DNA of 64,000 nt from Burkholderia sp. BCC0322 (GTDB lineage Bacteria; Pseudomonadota; Gammaproteobacteria; Burkholderiales; Burkholderiaceae), in assembly GCF_902833045.1 (NCBI RefSeq), contig NZ_CADFDU010000004.1, positions 372,001 to 436,000 on the forward strand. The letters are read 5' to 3'. The notes under the pieces are model-generated. The model had not been told where the DNA came from. It did not search any database and saw only the letters and a program-made list of their open reading frames with translations. This document shows positions 18,245 to 27,500 of this stretch, piece by piece. How positions within the stretch are numbered: the stretch's first letter is position 1; every line of letters begins with the position of its first letter. The position numbers and the translations under genes were made by a program.

Positions 18245-20455
18245 ATGACGATCGAACTCGACAACCCCGGTTCGATGCGTCCGTCGCGCCGCACGTTCCT
18301 GAAAGCCGCCGGCACCGCGGCCGCCGTCAGCCTGACCATCGGCTTCGAATGGGCCGGCCTCGGCCGCCGCGCGCTTGCGGCGACGGCACCTGCCGCCGAC
18401 TTCGCGCCGAACGCGTTCCTGCGCATCACGCCCGACGGCGCCGTCACGGTCATTGCAAAACACGTCGAAATGGGCCAGGGCGCCTATACGGGCATCGCGA
18501 CGATCGTCGCCGAGGAGCTCGACGCCGACTGGTCGCACGTGCGGGTCGAAAGCGCGCCGGCCGATGCGAAACGCTACGCGAACCTCGCGTTCGGCACGAT
18601 GCAGGGCACGGGCGGCAGCTCGGCGATGGCGAACTCGTGGCAGCAACTGCGCGAAGCGGGCGGCAAGGCGCGCGCGATGCTGGTATCGGCCGCGGCGGCC
18701 CGCTGGAAGGTGCCGGCCGGCGAGCTGACGACGGCCAATGGCTTCGTCACGCATGCGAAGAGCGGCAAGACGGCCGCATACGGCACGCTCGTCGCCGATG
18801 CGTCGAAGCTGCCGGTGCCCGACAAGGTCGCGCTGAAGCAGCCGGCCGATTTCAAGCTCATCGGTCACCGGATTCCGCGCGTCGATGCGTCGGCCAAATC
18901 GAACGGCACCGCGCATTTCACGCTCGACACCACCTTCCCCGGCATGCGCGTCGCACTGCTGCAGCGCCCGCCGCGCTTCGGCGCGACGGTGAAGTCGTTC
19001 GACGCGACGGCGGCCAAGGCCGTGCCCGGCGTCGTCTCGGTCGTACAGGTGCCCGGCGGCGTCGCGGTCGTCGGGACCGGTTTCTGGGCCGCGAAGCAGG
19101 GCCGCGACGCGCTGAAGATCGAATGGGACGAAACGAACGCCGAAAAGCGCAGCTCGGACGAGATCATGCGCGAATACCGGCAGCTCGCCGACAAGCCGGG
19201 CACGTCGGCGCGCAAGGACGGCGATGCCGATGCGGCAATCACGGGCGCGTCGCGCAAGATCAGCGCGACGTACGAATTCCCGTATCTCGCGCACGCGCCG
19301 ATGGAGCCGCTCGACGCGGTCGTCAAGCTGACGGCGAACAGCTGCGAAATCTGGGCCGGCGACCAGTTCCAGACGGTCGACCAGGCCAACGCGGCCCGGA
19401 CGGCAGGCCTGAAGCCCGAGCAGGTGCAGATCCACACGCTGTACGCCGGCGGCAGCTTCGGCCGGCGCGCGAACGCATGGTCGGACTATGTGGTCGAGGC
19501 CGTGTCGATCGCGAAGGCACTCGGCGCGGACGGCAAGCCCGTCAAGCTGCAATGGACGCGCGAGGACGACATCCAGGGCGGCTTCTACCGGCCGATGTAC
19601 TTTCACAAGCTCGATGCGGGGCTGACCGCGGACGGCAAGCTGGTCGGCTGGCGCCACCGGATCGTCGGCCAGTCGATCCTCGCCGGCACGCCGTTCGAGG
19701 CATTCATGGTGAAGAACGGCGTGGATGCCACCTCGGTCGAGGGCGCGGCGAACCTGCCGTACGCGGTGCCGAACGTGTCGGTCGAGCTCACCACCACCAA
19801 GGTCGGCCTGCCCGTGCTGTGGTGGCGCGTGGTCGGCAGTTCGCATACGGCCTACGCGGTCGAGGCGTTCATCGACGAAGCCGCGCACACGGCAGGCAAG
19901 GATCCGTACGCGTTCCGCCGCGACCTGCTCGCGAACGAGCCGCGCATGCGCGCGGTGCTGGACCTGGCCGCGCAGCAGGCCGGCTGGGATCCGGCCAAGC
20001 CGCTGCCGAAGGGGCGCGGGCGCGGGATCGCGGTCGCCGAGGCGTTCAAGAGCTATGTGGCGCAGGTCGCCGAGGTGTCGGTCGACGCGGACGGCAAGGT
20101 GAAGGTCGAGCGCGTGGTGTGCGCGGTCGACTGTGGCATCGCGATCAATCCGGACATCGTCGCCGCGCAGATGGAGGGCGGCATCGGCTTCGGGCTCGGC
20201 GCGGCGATGCACAGCGCGATCACGCTGAAGGACGGCCAGGTCGAGCAGCGCAACTTCGACGGCTACCACGTGCTGCGGATGGCCGAGATGCCGAAAGTCG
20301 AGGTGCATATCGTGCCGTCGGCCGAGGCACCGACCGGGGTCGGCGAGCCGGGCGTCGCGCCGATCGGGCCGGCGGTCGCGAACGCGATCTTCGCGGCGAC
20401 GGGCAAGCGGCATTACGTGCTGCCGTTCGATTCGGCGGATAGCGCGAAGGCTTAA
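18245..20455 (+). CDS. iorB: Isoquinoline 1-oxidoreductase-type molybdopterin large subunit with Tat signal
   Basis: 736 residues. The N-terminus has a twin-arginine signal ([11 protein letters not shown], then a hydrophobic stretch ending RRALAAT), so the enzyme is probably exported folded. The body shows the aldehyde-oxidase/xanthine-dehydrogenase molybdopterin-binding pattern: [36 protein letters not shown], and the C-terminal [18 protein letters not shown], whose Glu is the expected catalytic residue. It pairs with the small subunit just upstream. A probable terminator follows. Periplasmic members of this family oxidise aldehydes or N-heterocycles; the substrate is unknown. Confidence 0.9.
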   Translation: MTIELDNPGSMRPSRRTFLKAAGTAAAVSLTIGFEWAGLGRRALAATAPAADFAPNAFLRITPDGAVTVIAKHVEMGQGAYTGIATIVAEELDADWSHVRVESAPADAKRYANLAFGTMQGTGGSSAMANSWQQLREAGGKARAMLVSAAAARWKVPAGELTTANGFVTHAKSGKTAAYGTLVADASKLPVPDKVALKQPADFKLIGHRIPRVDASAKSNGTAHFTLDTTFPGMRVALLQRPPRFGATVKSFDATAAKAVPGVVSVVQVPGGVAVVGTGFWAAKQGRDALKIEWDETNAEKRSSDEIMREYRQLADKPGTSARKDGDADAAITGASRKISATYEFPYLAHAPMEPLDAVVKLTANSCEIWAGDQFQTVDQANAARTAGLKPEQVQIHTLYAGGSFGRRANAWSDYVVEAVSIAKALGADGKPVKLQWTREDDIQGGFYRPMYFHKLDAGLTADGKLVGWRHRIVGQSILAGTPFEAFMVKNGVDATSVEGAANLPYAVPNVSVELTTTKVGLPVLWWRVVGSSHTAYAVEAFIDEAAHTAGKDPYAFRRDLLANEPRMRAVLDLAAQQAGWDPAKPLPKGRGRGIAVAEAFKSYVAQVAEVSVDADGKVKVERVVCAVDCGIAINPDIVAAQMEGGIGFGLGAAMHSAITLKDGQVEQRNFDGYHVLRMAEMPKVEVHIVPSAEAPTGVGEPGVAPIGPAVANAIFAATGKRHYVLPFDSADSAKA

Positions 20456-20484
20456 TGGGAGCCGGAACGTCGGCCGCGGGGCGC

Positions 20485-20509
20485 AGACGCCTTGCGGCTG
20501 GCGTTTTTT
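20485..20509 (+). terminator. Rho-independent terminator after iorB
   Basis: AGACGCC pairs with GGCGTTT (7 bp with one G-T wobble, 8-nt loop) and runs into a T tract at 20504-20509, 30 bases past the iorB stop. Confidence 0.6.
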
Positions 20510-20907
20510 GGCCGGACGCGCCTATGCAGGGTTCGATGTCGGCAAAAATCGCCTGTCACCCATCGATCCGTATGGAGACCCCGTCGATTCCCGCAGGGTT
20601 CGATGCAGGGTTCTCCACCCGGCCGCGGCGGCGCGCCACCCGCCCGGCTCCCCGCCTGGCCCCACACGTTACGGCGGACGTAACGCCCGTAACGTCAGCC
20701 GCCGATGCTACGTAACAATCCTTCACGGTTGTCCCGCCCCCTTTTCTGTCTGGCTCGCGTCTCCCGTTAAAAATTCTTTTAAATTCAAGGCTGCCGCGCC
20801 GCCTGCAGCGATGCCTCCCCCTGCCGATCCCCGACGACCCTGTCCCTGGCCCGGAAGTTGCAGCACAGGACTCGCAAACACTCCTTTATGGACATGCGAG
20901 GGCCACC
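20510..20907. other. Intergenic region before the winged-helix regulator
   Basis: No gene is supported. 20640-20720 is GC-rich with repeated CGTAACG-type words (TACGGCGGACGTAACGCCCGTAACGTC). An AT-rich patch at 20767-20790 (TTAAAAATTCTTTTAAATTC) is a likely promoter area for the gene at 20908. No promoter could be assigned with confidence. Confidence 0.3.
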
Positions 20908-21306
20908 ATGGATTGCAAATACCTGTACATCGACAACATAAAAATCAACTTCGTGCGCCGCACGATCGAAATCGACAACAAGATCATTGATGTCACGCCG
21001 CGTGAATTCGACGTCGTCGAATTCCTGCTCGACAACATGAACAAGATCGTGCCGCGGCAGGCAATCCAGGAAGCTGTGTGGGGCCGTGAACTCGGCGTGT
21101 CGTCGCGCACGCTCGACACCCATATCTCGCGTATCCGCTCGAAGCTGCAACTCGATCACGACAAGAACCTGCGGATCATCCCGATCTACGCGGTCGGCTA
21201 TCGTCTGGTGCTGTTCGGTGCGGCGATGACGCACGTCGAGCGTCACGACGCGGCGCCGATCCTGCGCACGGCGCCGCAGGCCGTGATGGCCGCCGACTAC
21301 GCCTGA
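20908..21306 (+). CDS. OmpR/PhoB-type winged-helix DNA-binding protein without receiver domain
   Basis: 132 residues; GAGGG six bases before the ATG. Almost the whole protein is one trans_reg_C domain: VTPREFDVVEFLLDNMNKIV, RQAIQEAVWG, SSRTLDTHISRIRSKL, IIPIYAVGYRLVLF. No phospho-acceptor domain precedes it, so it is not a classical response regulator. The C-terminal 30 residues look disordered. It lies directly upstream of the sctQ operon behind a strong terminator, so it is a candidate T3SS regulator comparable in position to HrpG or BprP-like proteins. Its role is inferred from position only. Confidence 0.82.
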   Translation: MDCKYLYIDNIKINFVRRTIEIDNKIIDVTPREFDVVEFLLDNMNKIVPRQAIQEAVWGRELGVSSRTLDTHISRIRSKLQLDHDKNLRIIPIYAVGYRLVLFGAAMTHVERHDAAPILRTAPQAVMAADYA

Positions 21307-21445
21307 CGACTCACCCGCGCGCCGCCGGCTCGCGGCGCGCGTGCCACGCTCCCCCCACCGCGCTGCGGCCGATCCGCAGCGCGTCGCGGCCCGCCCGTCG
21401 GGCGCGGCCTCCCCGCCGCCCGGCCCGCCAGCCAGTCGCGACCCG

Positions 21446-21474
21446 ACCGCCGCCTCCGGGCGGCGGTTGCTTTT
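21446..21474 (+). terminator. Strong GC-rich terminator between the regulator gene and sctQ
   Basis: A 9-bp perfect stem, ACCGCCGCC / GGCGGCGGT, with a TCCG tetraloop is followed by TGCTTTT. It lies 140 bases past the regulator stop and separates it from the sctQ transcript. Confidence 0.75.
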
Positions 21475-21578
21475 GGGCGGCGCATGCAGCCGGCCGGCTT
21501 CGCCACGCTTCGTAGCACCCCGCTTCGGCGCCCGTGTCGCGATGCGCGCGACTACGGATTCCGGCGCGGCACACGGCC

Positions 21579-22835
21579 ATGGCCGTCCCTACAATCGACG
21601 CAGCAGCCGCGCGCGCCCCTGAGTGCCGCGGGCCCCGGAACAACCCGTCGAACCTACGCCGAATCCGCCCCGATCCCGCCGTGCCTGCGCTGTTCCTGAC
21701 GAATGCCGACGCCGGCGATGCCGCGAACCGGGAGACGCCCGACGCTTGCGCGCCACCCGCCGCATCGCCGACCGCGGTCGCGCTCGACGCGTCGCCCCAT
21801 CTGCCGCGCCTGTCCGCTGCCGCCGCGCGCGGGCTGTCGCACGCCTACTGCGCGCCCGGCGCCGTTCCGGTCACGCTCGGCGAACACGCGTACGACGTGC
21901 GCTGGCGCGTCGACGCCGAGCCGGCCGCCGATGCGCACGCATACCGCTTCGTCGTCGGCCCGGCCGCCGGCACGCTGTGGATCGACCCGGTCGCGGAAGC
22001 GGCATGGCTGGGCGACGCGGCCGATCCGGCCGTGCCGGCCGTGATCCGCGCGGCGCTGCTCGCCGATCTGGGCGCGCCGCTCGCGACCGTGCTGCAGTCC
22101 GCGACGCGGCAGCGCGTGGAATTGCTGCCGCCGCCAGACAACGTGCCCGCCTGGCGCGCGTCGCCGGCCGCGCTGCGCTTCGAACTGCGGCGCGCCGACG
22201 CCGCATGGCGCTGCCATGGCGCGCTGCTGTTCGACGCGCCGGATGCGCTCGCCGTGTTCTTCGCGGCTGCGCCCGCCGCGGCCGCCGACGCGCGCGCAGC
22301 CTACGCGAACCTGCCCGTGCCGCTCGTGTTCGAGATCGGCCGCACCGAGCTGACGACGGCCGAGCTGGCCGACGTCGTCGGCGGCGACATCATCGCGATC
22401 GAGCACTGGCACGCGCACGAGCAGAACCTGCTGTGCGTCGCACGGCTGCCGGCCGCGCCGGCGTGGGAGATTACCGGACGGCCATCGGGCAACCGGCTGA
22501 CCGTCGAACGAATCAGGGAGATGCCCTTGGAACCGACCCGCACCGACATCGCGTCCGCGACGACGCCCGACGCGCCGCCCGCCGATGCGCCGCGCCCGCT
22601 CGACGGCCTCGCGGTCGACCTGCGCTTCGAGCTGCCGCCCACGTCGATGCCGCTCGGCGAGCTGAGCGCGCTGCAACCCGGCGCCGTGATCGAGCTGCAG
22701 CAAGGGATCAACCAGAGCGTGATCCATCTCGTCGCGAACGGGATGCTGATCGGCACGGGGCACCTGATCGCGGTCGGCCAGAAGCTCGGCGTGCGGGTCG
22801 TCACGCTGACCCAGCCCGCGCCGCGCGAGCGCTGA
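21579..22835 (+). CDS. sctQ: T3SS cytoplasmic ring (C-ring) protein SctQ
   Basis: 418 residues if started at ATG 21579. No good ribosome-binding site is visible there, and a GTG at 21681 is possible, so the start is uncertain. The C-terminal SPOA domain is clear (FELPPTSMPLGELSALQPGA ... VIHLVANGMLIGTGHLIAVGQ, ending VRVVTL). A weaker SPOA1-like segment (LPVPLVFEIGRTELTTAELA) lies near residue 255. SctQ forms the sorting platform with SctK, SctL and SctN, all encoded on the other arm of this locus. An internal start for a short C-terminal SctQ form is common in the family but was not identified here. SctR follows four bases downstream. Confidence 0.82.
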   Translation: MAVPTIDAAAARAPECRGPRNNPSNLRRIRPDPAVPALFLTNADAGDAANRETPDACAPPAASPTAVALDASPHLPRLSAAAARGLSHAYCAPGAVPVTLGEHAYDVRWRVDAEPAADAHAYRFVVGPAAGTLWIDPVAEAAWLGDAADPAVPAVIRAALLADLGAPLATVLQSATRQRVELLPPPDNVPAWRASPAALRFELRRADAAWRCHGALLFDAPDALAVFFAAAPAAAADARAAYANLPVPLVFEIGRTELTTAELADVVGGDIIAIEHWHAHEQNLLCVARLPAAPAWEITGRPSGNRLTVERIREMPLEPTRTDIASATTPDAPPADAPRPLDGLAVDLRFELPPTSMPLGELSALQPGAVIELQQGINQSVIHLVANGMLIGTGHLIAVGQKLGVRVVTLTQPAPRER

Positions 22836-22838
22836 ACG

Positions 22839-23513
22839 ATGGGCAACCTGCCGAACCCGGTCGCGCTGATCGCGGTGATCGCCGCGCTCGGCATCGCGCC
22901 GTTCGCCGCGCTGATGGTCACGAGCTACACGAAGCTCGTCGTCGTGCTCGGCCTGTTGCGCTCCGCGCTCGGGATCCAGCAGGTGCCGCCGAACCTCGTG
23001 CTGAACGGCATCGCGCTGATCCTGTCGCTGTTCATCATGGCGCCCGTCGGGATGTCGATCCGCGACGCGCTGCAGGCGCGCCACTTCGATGCGTCGGGGC
23101 AACTGTCGACCGCCGACGTCGGCGCGCTCGCCGATGCCGCGCTGCCGCCGATCAAGGATTTCCTCGTGTCGCACACGCGGCAGCGCGATCGCGAATTCTT
23201 CGTGCGCACCGCGACCTCGGTGTGGCCGAAGAACCGTGCGGACGGCATCAAGGACGACGACCTGCTGGTGCTGGTGCCGAGCTTTACGCTCGCCGAGCTG
23301 ACGAAGGCGTTCCAGATCGGCTTCGTGATCTATATCGTGTTCATCGTCGTCGACCTGCTGGTCGCGAACATCCTGCTCGCGCTCGGCATGCAGATGATTT
23401 CGCCGACCACGATCTCGGTGCCGTTCAAGCTGTTGCTGTTCGTCGCGCTCGACGGCTGGTCGCTGCTCGTGCACGGGCTCGTGATGTCGTACCGGGTGAC
23501 GGGAGCCGGATGA
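22839..23513 (+). CDS. sctR: T3SS export-apparatus membrane protein SctR
   Basis: 224 residues, typical FliP/YscR length. Conserved blocks are TSYTKLVVVLGLLRSALGIQQVPPN, LVLVPSFTLAELTKAFQIGF and VDLLVANILLALGMQMISP. Four membrane spans are expected. With SctS and SctT it forms the helical export gate. Here sctR is separated from sctS and sctT, which lie in the minus-strand operon 18-28 kb away, whereas most T3SS keep sctRST together. It overlaps the lytic transglycosylase gene. Confidence 0.95.
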   Translation: MGNLPNPVALIAVIAALGIAPFAALMVTSYTKLVVVLGLLRSALGIQQVPPNLVLNGIALILSLFIMAPVGMSIRDALQARHFDASGQLSTADVGALADAALPPIKDFLVSHTRQRDREFFVRTATSVWPKNRADGIKDDDLLVLVPSFTLAELTKAFQIGFVIYIVFIVVDLLVANILLALGMQMISPTTISVPFKLLLFVALDGWSLLVHGLVMSYRVTGAG

Positions 23514-24298
23514 TGGACGCGCACCGCCTGCGCCACGCCGCCGCGTGCCTGTGCGCGCTGGTCGCGCTCGCGTTCGCGTGCTGGCAGCCGCGCGTCGCGC
23601 ATGCGGCCGGCGGTGCAGGCTTCGCGCAGCTCGCGCGCGCGTGCGCGCCGAACGTCGATCCCGATACGCTCGCCGCGCTCGTGCGCACCGAATCCGGCTT
23701 CAATCCGTATGCGATCGGCGTGGTCGGCGGCCATCTGGCACGCCAGCCCGCGTCGCTCGACGAAGCGCGCGCGACCGCGCGCGAGTTGGCCGCACGCGGC
23801 TTCAGCTACAGCGTCGGGCTCGCGCAGGTGAACGAGCGCAATTTCACGAAATACGGGCTCGACGAGGCGACGATGTTCGAGCCGTGCCGCAACCTGCGGG
23901 CCGGCGGCGCGATCCTGACCGAATGCTTCGCGCGTTCCGCGAATACCGGGCGTGCCGCGCAGGCCGCGTTGCGCGCGGCGCTGTCGTGCTACTACAGCGG
24001 CAACTTCACGACCGGTTTCTCGACCGGCTACGTGAGCCGCGTCGTCGCCAGCGCGCAGCGCAACGCGCGCGAAGGCGGCATCGAGCCGATTCCGGTGGTG
24101 CGCGACGTGCCGCCGCCCGCGCGGCAGCGGCGCATGGACGCGGCGGCCGTCACGCCGCCCGAACGCGCCCGCCGGCTGGCAGCGCCGGCCGCCTCCGCGG
24201 ACGCGCCGTCGTGCCATGCGCGCCCGGTCGTGATGATGTGTCGCGGGCTGCCGGCGAGCCAGGCGAAGCGGCTGTGCGTGCGCTGTCTCGATCAGTGA
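23510..24298 (+). CDS. T3SS-associated lytic transglycosylase
   Basis: 262 residues from ATG 23510, which overlaps the sctR stop (a second ATG follows immediately). A signal peptide (LCALVALAFACWQPRVAHAAG) precedes a GH23-type domain: the catalytic Glu in LVRTESGFNPYAIGVV, then FSYSVGLAQVNERNF and ALSCYYSGNF. IpgF and VirB1-like enzymes of this type open the peptidoglycan for secretion systems. The C-terminal 60 residues are Arg/Ala/Pro-rich with several Cys (SCHARPVVMMCRGLP ... LCVRCLDQ), unusual for the family. Coupling to sctR ties it to the T3SS. Confidence 0.9.
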   Translation: MMDAHRLRHAAACLCALVALAFACWQPRVAHAAGGAGFAQLARACAPNVDPDTLAALVRTESGFNPYAIGVVGGHLARQPASLDEARATARELAARGFSYSVGLAQVNERNFTKYGLDEATMFEPCRNLRAGGAILTECFARSANTGRAAQAALRAALSCYYSGNFTTGFSTGYVSRVVASAQRNAREGGIEPIPVVRDVPPPARQRRMDAAAVTPPERARRLAAPAASADAPSCHARPVVMMCRGLPASQAKRLCVRCLDQ

Positions 24299-24360
24299 GC
24301 GCGAGATCGCGCGCGGCGCCATCGGCTCGCGCCCGTACTGCTTTCAGGGGCCCGAACGAC

Positions 24361-24420
24361 GCCGCGCCCGTCTCGTAGCGGGCGCGGCGCCGGTTCGCCG
24401 GCCGCCCGTCGTCGCTACGA
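24361..24420. promoter_or_regulatory. Hairpin and inverted TCGTAGCG pair upstream of the giant gene
   Basis: GCCGCGCCCG (24361-24370) pairs perfectly with CGGGCGCGGC (24379-24388) over an 8-nt loop. TCGTAGCG at 24373-24380 recurs in inverted form at 24413-24420. There is no T tract, so this may be a regulatory site or a weak terminator after the transglycosylase gene. It lies 108-167 bases before the giant ORF. Confidence 0.35.
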
Positions 24421-24527
24421 AACAGCGGCGCTCCCGCCGCCGGACGCGTCCGTACACTCGAACGATCGCGGCGCGGCGTGCAGCGCGCCGTGGGTGCCGC
24501 GCATCGCGCGGTTCATCGGAGACGAGC

Positions 24528-27500
24528 ATGCTGTTGATCGACGGATTGGGACTGGGTGTCAACTGGCAGCGCTTCCTGTCGGAAACGCTGGATCCGGTCG
24601 TCGCGCCGCCGCCTCCCCCGCCGCCGAAGAAGGACGATCCCGCGGCCGGGCCCGCGAACCCGACCGTCACGCCGCCGATTCCGGTCACCGCGACGCCGTC
24701 GACCGATCCGTCCAAGCCGACCAACGCGGAAATCCAGTCGGCCACGGCGTTGATCCAGAGCATGGCCGCGCAGTACACGCCGCCACCGCCCGACATCACG
24801 GTGGAGAACGACAAGACGACCGCCGTGCAAAAGGCGATCCAGGACGCGCAGACAAAGTACGACAACGCGTCACAGGAGCTGCAGGGCGCGCAGAACGTGC
24901 TGCACCTGGCGAACCGCGACCCGGAGACGACAGCCGACGAGCGCAAGACCGCGCAGGCCGACTATGCGAAGGCACGCACGGCCGCCGATACCGCGCAGCG
25001 CGAACTCAACGTGACGACCGACGCCGGCTACATGATCCTGTACGGCGAACAGGCAAACGCCGACATGCCGGCCGGGATGAAGATCGACGATTCCGGCAAC
25101 GTGACGGACCCGGGCGACGCGCAGCATGCGGCCGACCAGCAGCTCAAGACGCTGCTCGCGGCGTTCCCCGATCATCCGGATGATCCGAACTGGGTGCCGC
25201 AGGCGAGCGACTGCAAGAACCCGCTGCAGATCCGCGCATACGACGACTGGCAGACCGCGCAGGCGCATGCGTCGGCCGGCTCGGCGAAATATTTCGCGGA
25301 CGTCGCGAACTCGAATCTCGCGTACGCGCAGTTCCAGTCGACCCTCGCCGACCCCGACTACAAGGCGGCGCTCGACGCCGGCGTCGGCCGGCTCAACGAT
25401 GCGTTGCAGCCGTTCGACCTGCAGGTGTCGATGCCCGACCCGCCGGATTCCGCGGATGCCGCACAAAAAGCCGTCACGGCCGCCGCCAAGGATGCGAACT
25501 ACGCGAATGCCGCGCTTGCGGCGGCGAACGACAACGTGACGCTCTCGCAGGCGCAGCAGCAGTCCGATGCCGACAACGGCAAGGACGGCCCGACGGTGAT
25601 CGTGCCCGGCGCGATCGAGAAGGACAAGACGGCGCTCGATCACGCGCAGGTCGCGGCAGGCACGAGCAGCAGCTATCTGCAGATGCTGGCCGCGCAACAG
25701 CAGGCCGACACGTTGCAGGCGAACTACAACGGCAAGCTCGCGCGCCTCTCTGACGATCCGAGCGACCCGTACCGGCAGCTCCAGCTCGCGAAGCAGCAGG
25801 CGAGCATCGCGCACGACGCGTTCGTCGTCGCGTACGGCACATCGCTGGCGCAGCAGTACGACGACCAGGCCGCGCAGATCGAGGCCACCGTCAAGCCGCC
25901 CGCGCGAACCTCGCCGTTCGGCACGGCGAACCCGTCGCAGCTGTTCGCGCCGCCGCCGTGGAACACCACCGGCACGCCCGCGAACGGCACGTCGAAGCTG
26001 CCCGGCGCGGCGCCGCTGTTTTCGTCGCCGCTGCCGACGACGAACGCCGCAGGCGCCCCGAACGGCAGCCAGCCGTTGTGGAACACGTCGCCGCTACTGA
26101 ACGGCCCGCTCCCGTTCCCGCCGGCGAATGCGGGCGCGAACCCGGCCACGCCGTCCGGCCCGACGCTGCTCGATGCGAAGCGCCTGCGCGTCGCCGCGGG
26201 CGCCATCCGCGCCGCCGACAACCGGCTGTCGAATCTGGTCAACGAGCGCGCGACCGGCGCGGCGCTCACCGAAGCGCGCAACCAGCAATCGCAGAAACAC
26301 GCGACGCTCGCGACGATCCAGCAGCAATACGACGACTGGCAGGCCGCGCATCCGGCGCCGCTGCGCATTCGGAAACTCGCCGACGGCGACATCCTGCCCG
26401 CGTATACGCCGCCGCTGCCGAACCCGAACCAGAGCCAGCTCGATCAGGCCAAAAAGGACGCGCAGAACGCCGACAACACCGTGCAGCGGCTGCAGTTGCT
26501 GAGCGAGTCGGCACACCAGCAGGTGTTGCTGGACCAGTTCGATGCGGGGCTCGACGAGCGGCTGCGCTATGCCGCGCCGGATTCGGACGCGTACAAGGAC
26601 TACCAGAAGGCGCAGCACGACTTCTACGAGGCGCATCGCAGCGAACTGTCGAACACGCTGCTCGACGCGGCGAGCGCGAGCACCGGCAACGGCGCGACCA
26701 TCGACTTCGGCAAGCTGAGCGACACACAGCAGCGCAACCTGATCGGCGTCGCGCTCGGCATGGAGCCGGACGTCGCCGGCGCCCCGTCGTCGAACCCGTC
26801 CATCGCCACCGACACGCAGACGCATTTCACCAACAAGGACAAACTGTCGACGATCGACGGCGTGCGCGACAAGCTGCTGAAGATCGGCGGCGGCGCGGCC
26901 ACGCAGATCAACGTGCTGCCGATCGTGTATGCGGCGAAGGACGCCGGCATGCAGACGACCGCGATGTTCAAGGTCAAGGACAAGGACGGGGGCACCCAGT
27001 TCGTCGACGAGGCCGCCAGCACGTACAACGACATCAACGATTACATCGACAACAACGAACTGTCGTCGGACGGCACGGTCGACATCGCGACCGGCCACAA
27101 CGACAACGGCACGCTGCAGATCACGTCACGCGCCGCGCACCACGACAGCGGCTTCGACAGCCTGATGAAAACGCTGACCGGCACCAAGGTCAATCTCGGC
27201 ATGCTGATCGGCGGGATGGTGCTCGAAGGCATCGGCGGCGTGCTCGACGCGACCGGCGTCGGGCTGCCGCTCGGCGCGACGCTGAACGTCGTCGGCGCCG
27301 GCATGACGTACACGTCGATCGCCGCGACGATGACGAGCTCGGCGCTCGACATCAAGACCCGCCTCGATCACGGCCGCAGCATCAATCCGCTGACCGACCC
27401 GGGCGCGCGCGCGGACTTCATCAACCTGGTGCCGATGGGCGCCGCCGGCGCCGCGAAGCTGGCCGGCAGCAAACTGTTCACGCGCACCGTCACGGCGCTG

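Noticed and set aside
21307-24527. Search for plant-pathogen PIP boxes (TTCGB-N15-TTCGB) upstream of sctQ and the giant gene
   Set aside because: TTCG words occur, but none with the required 15-base spacing.
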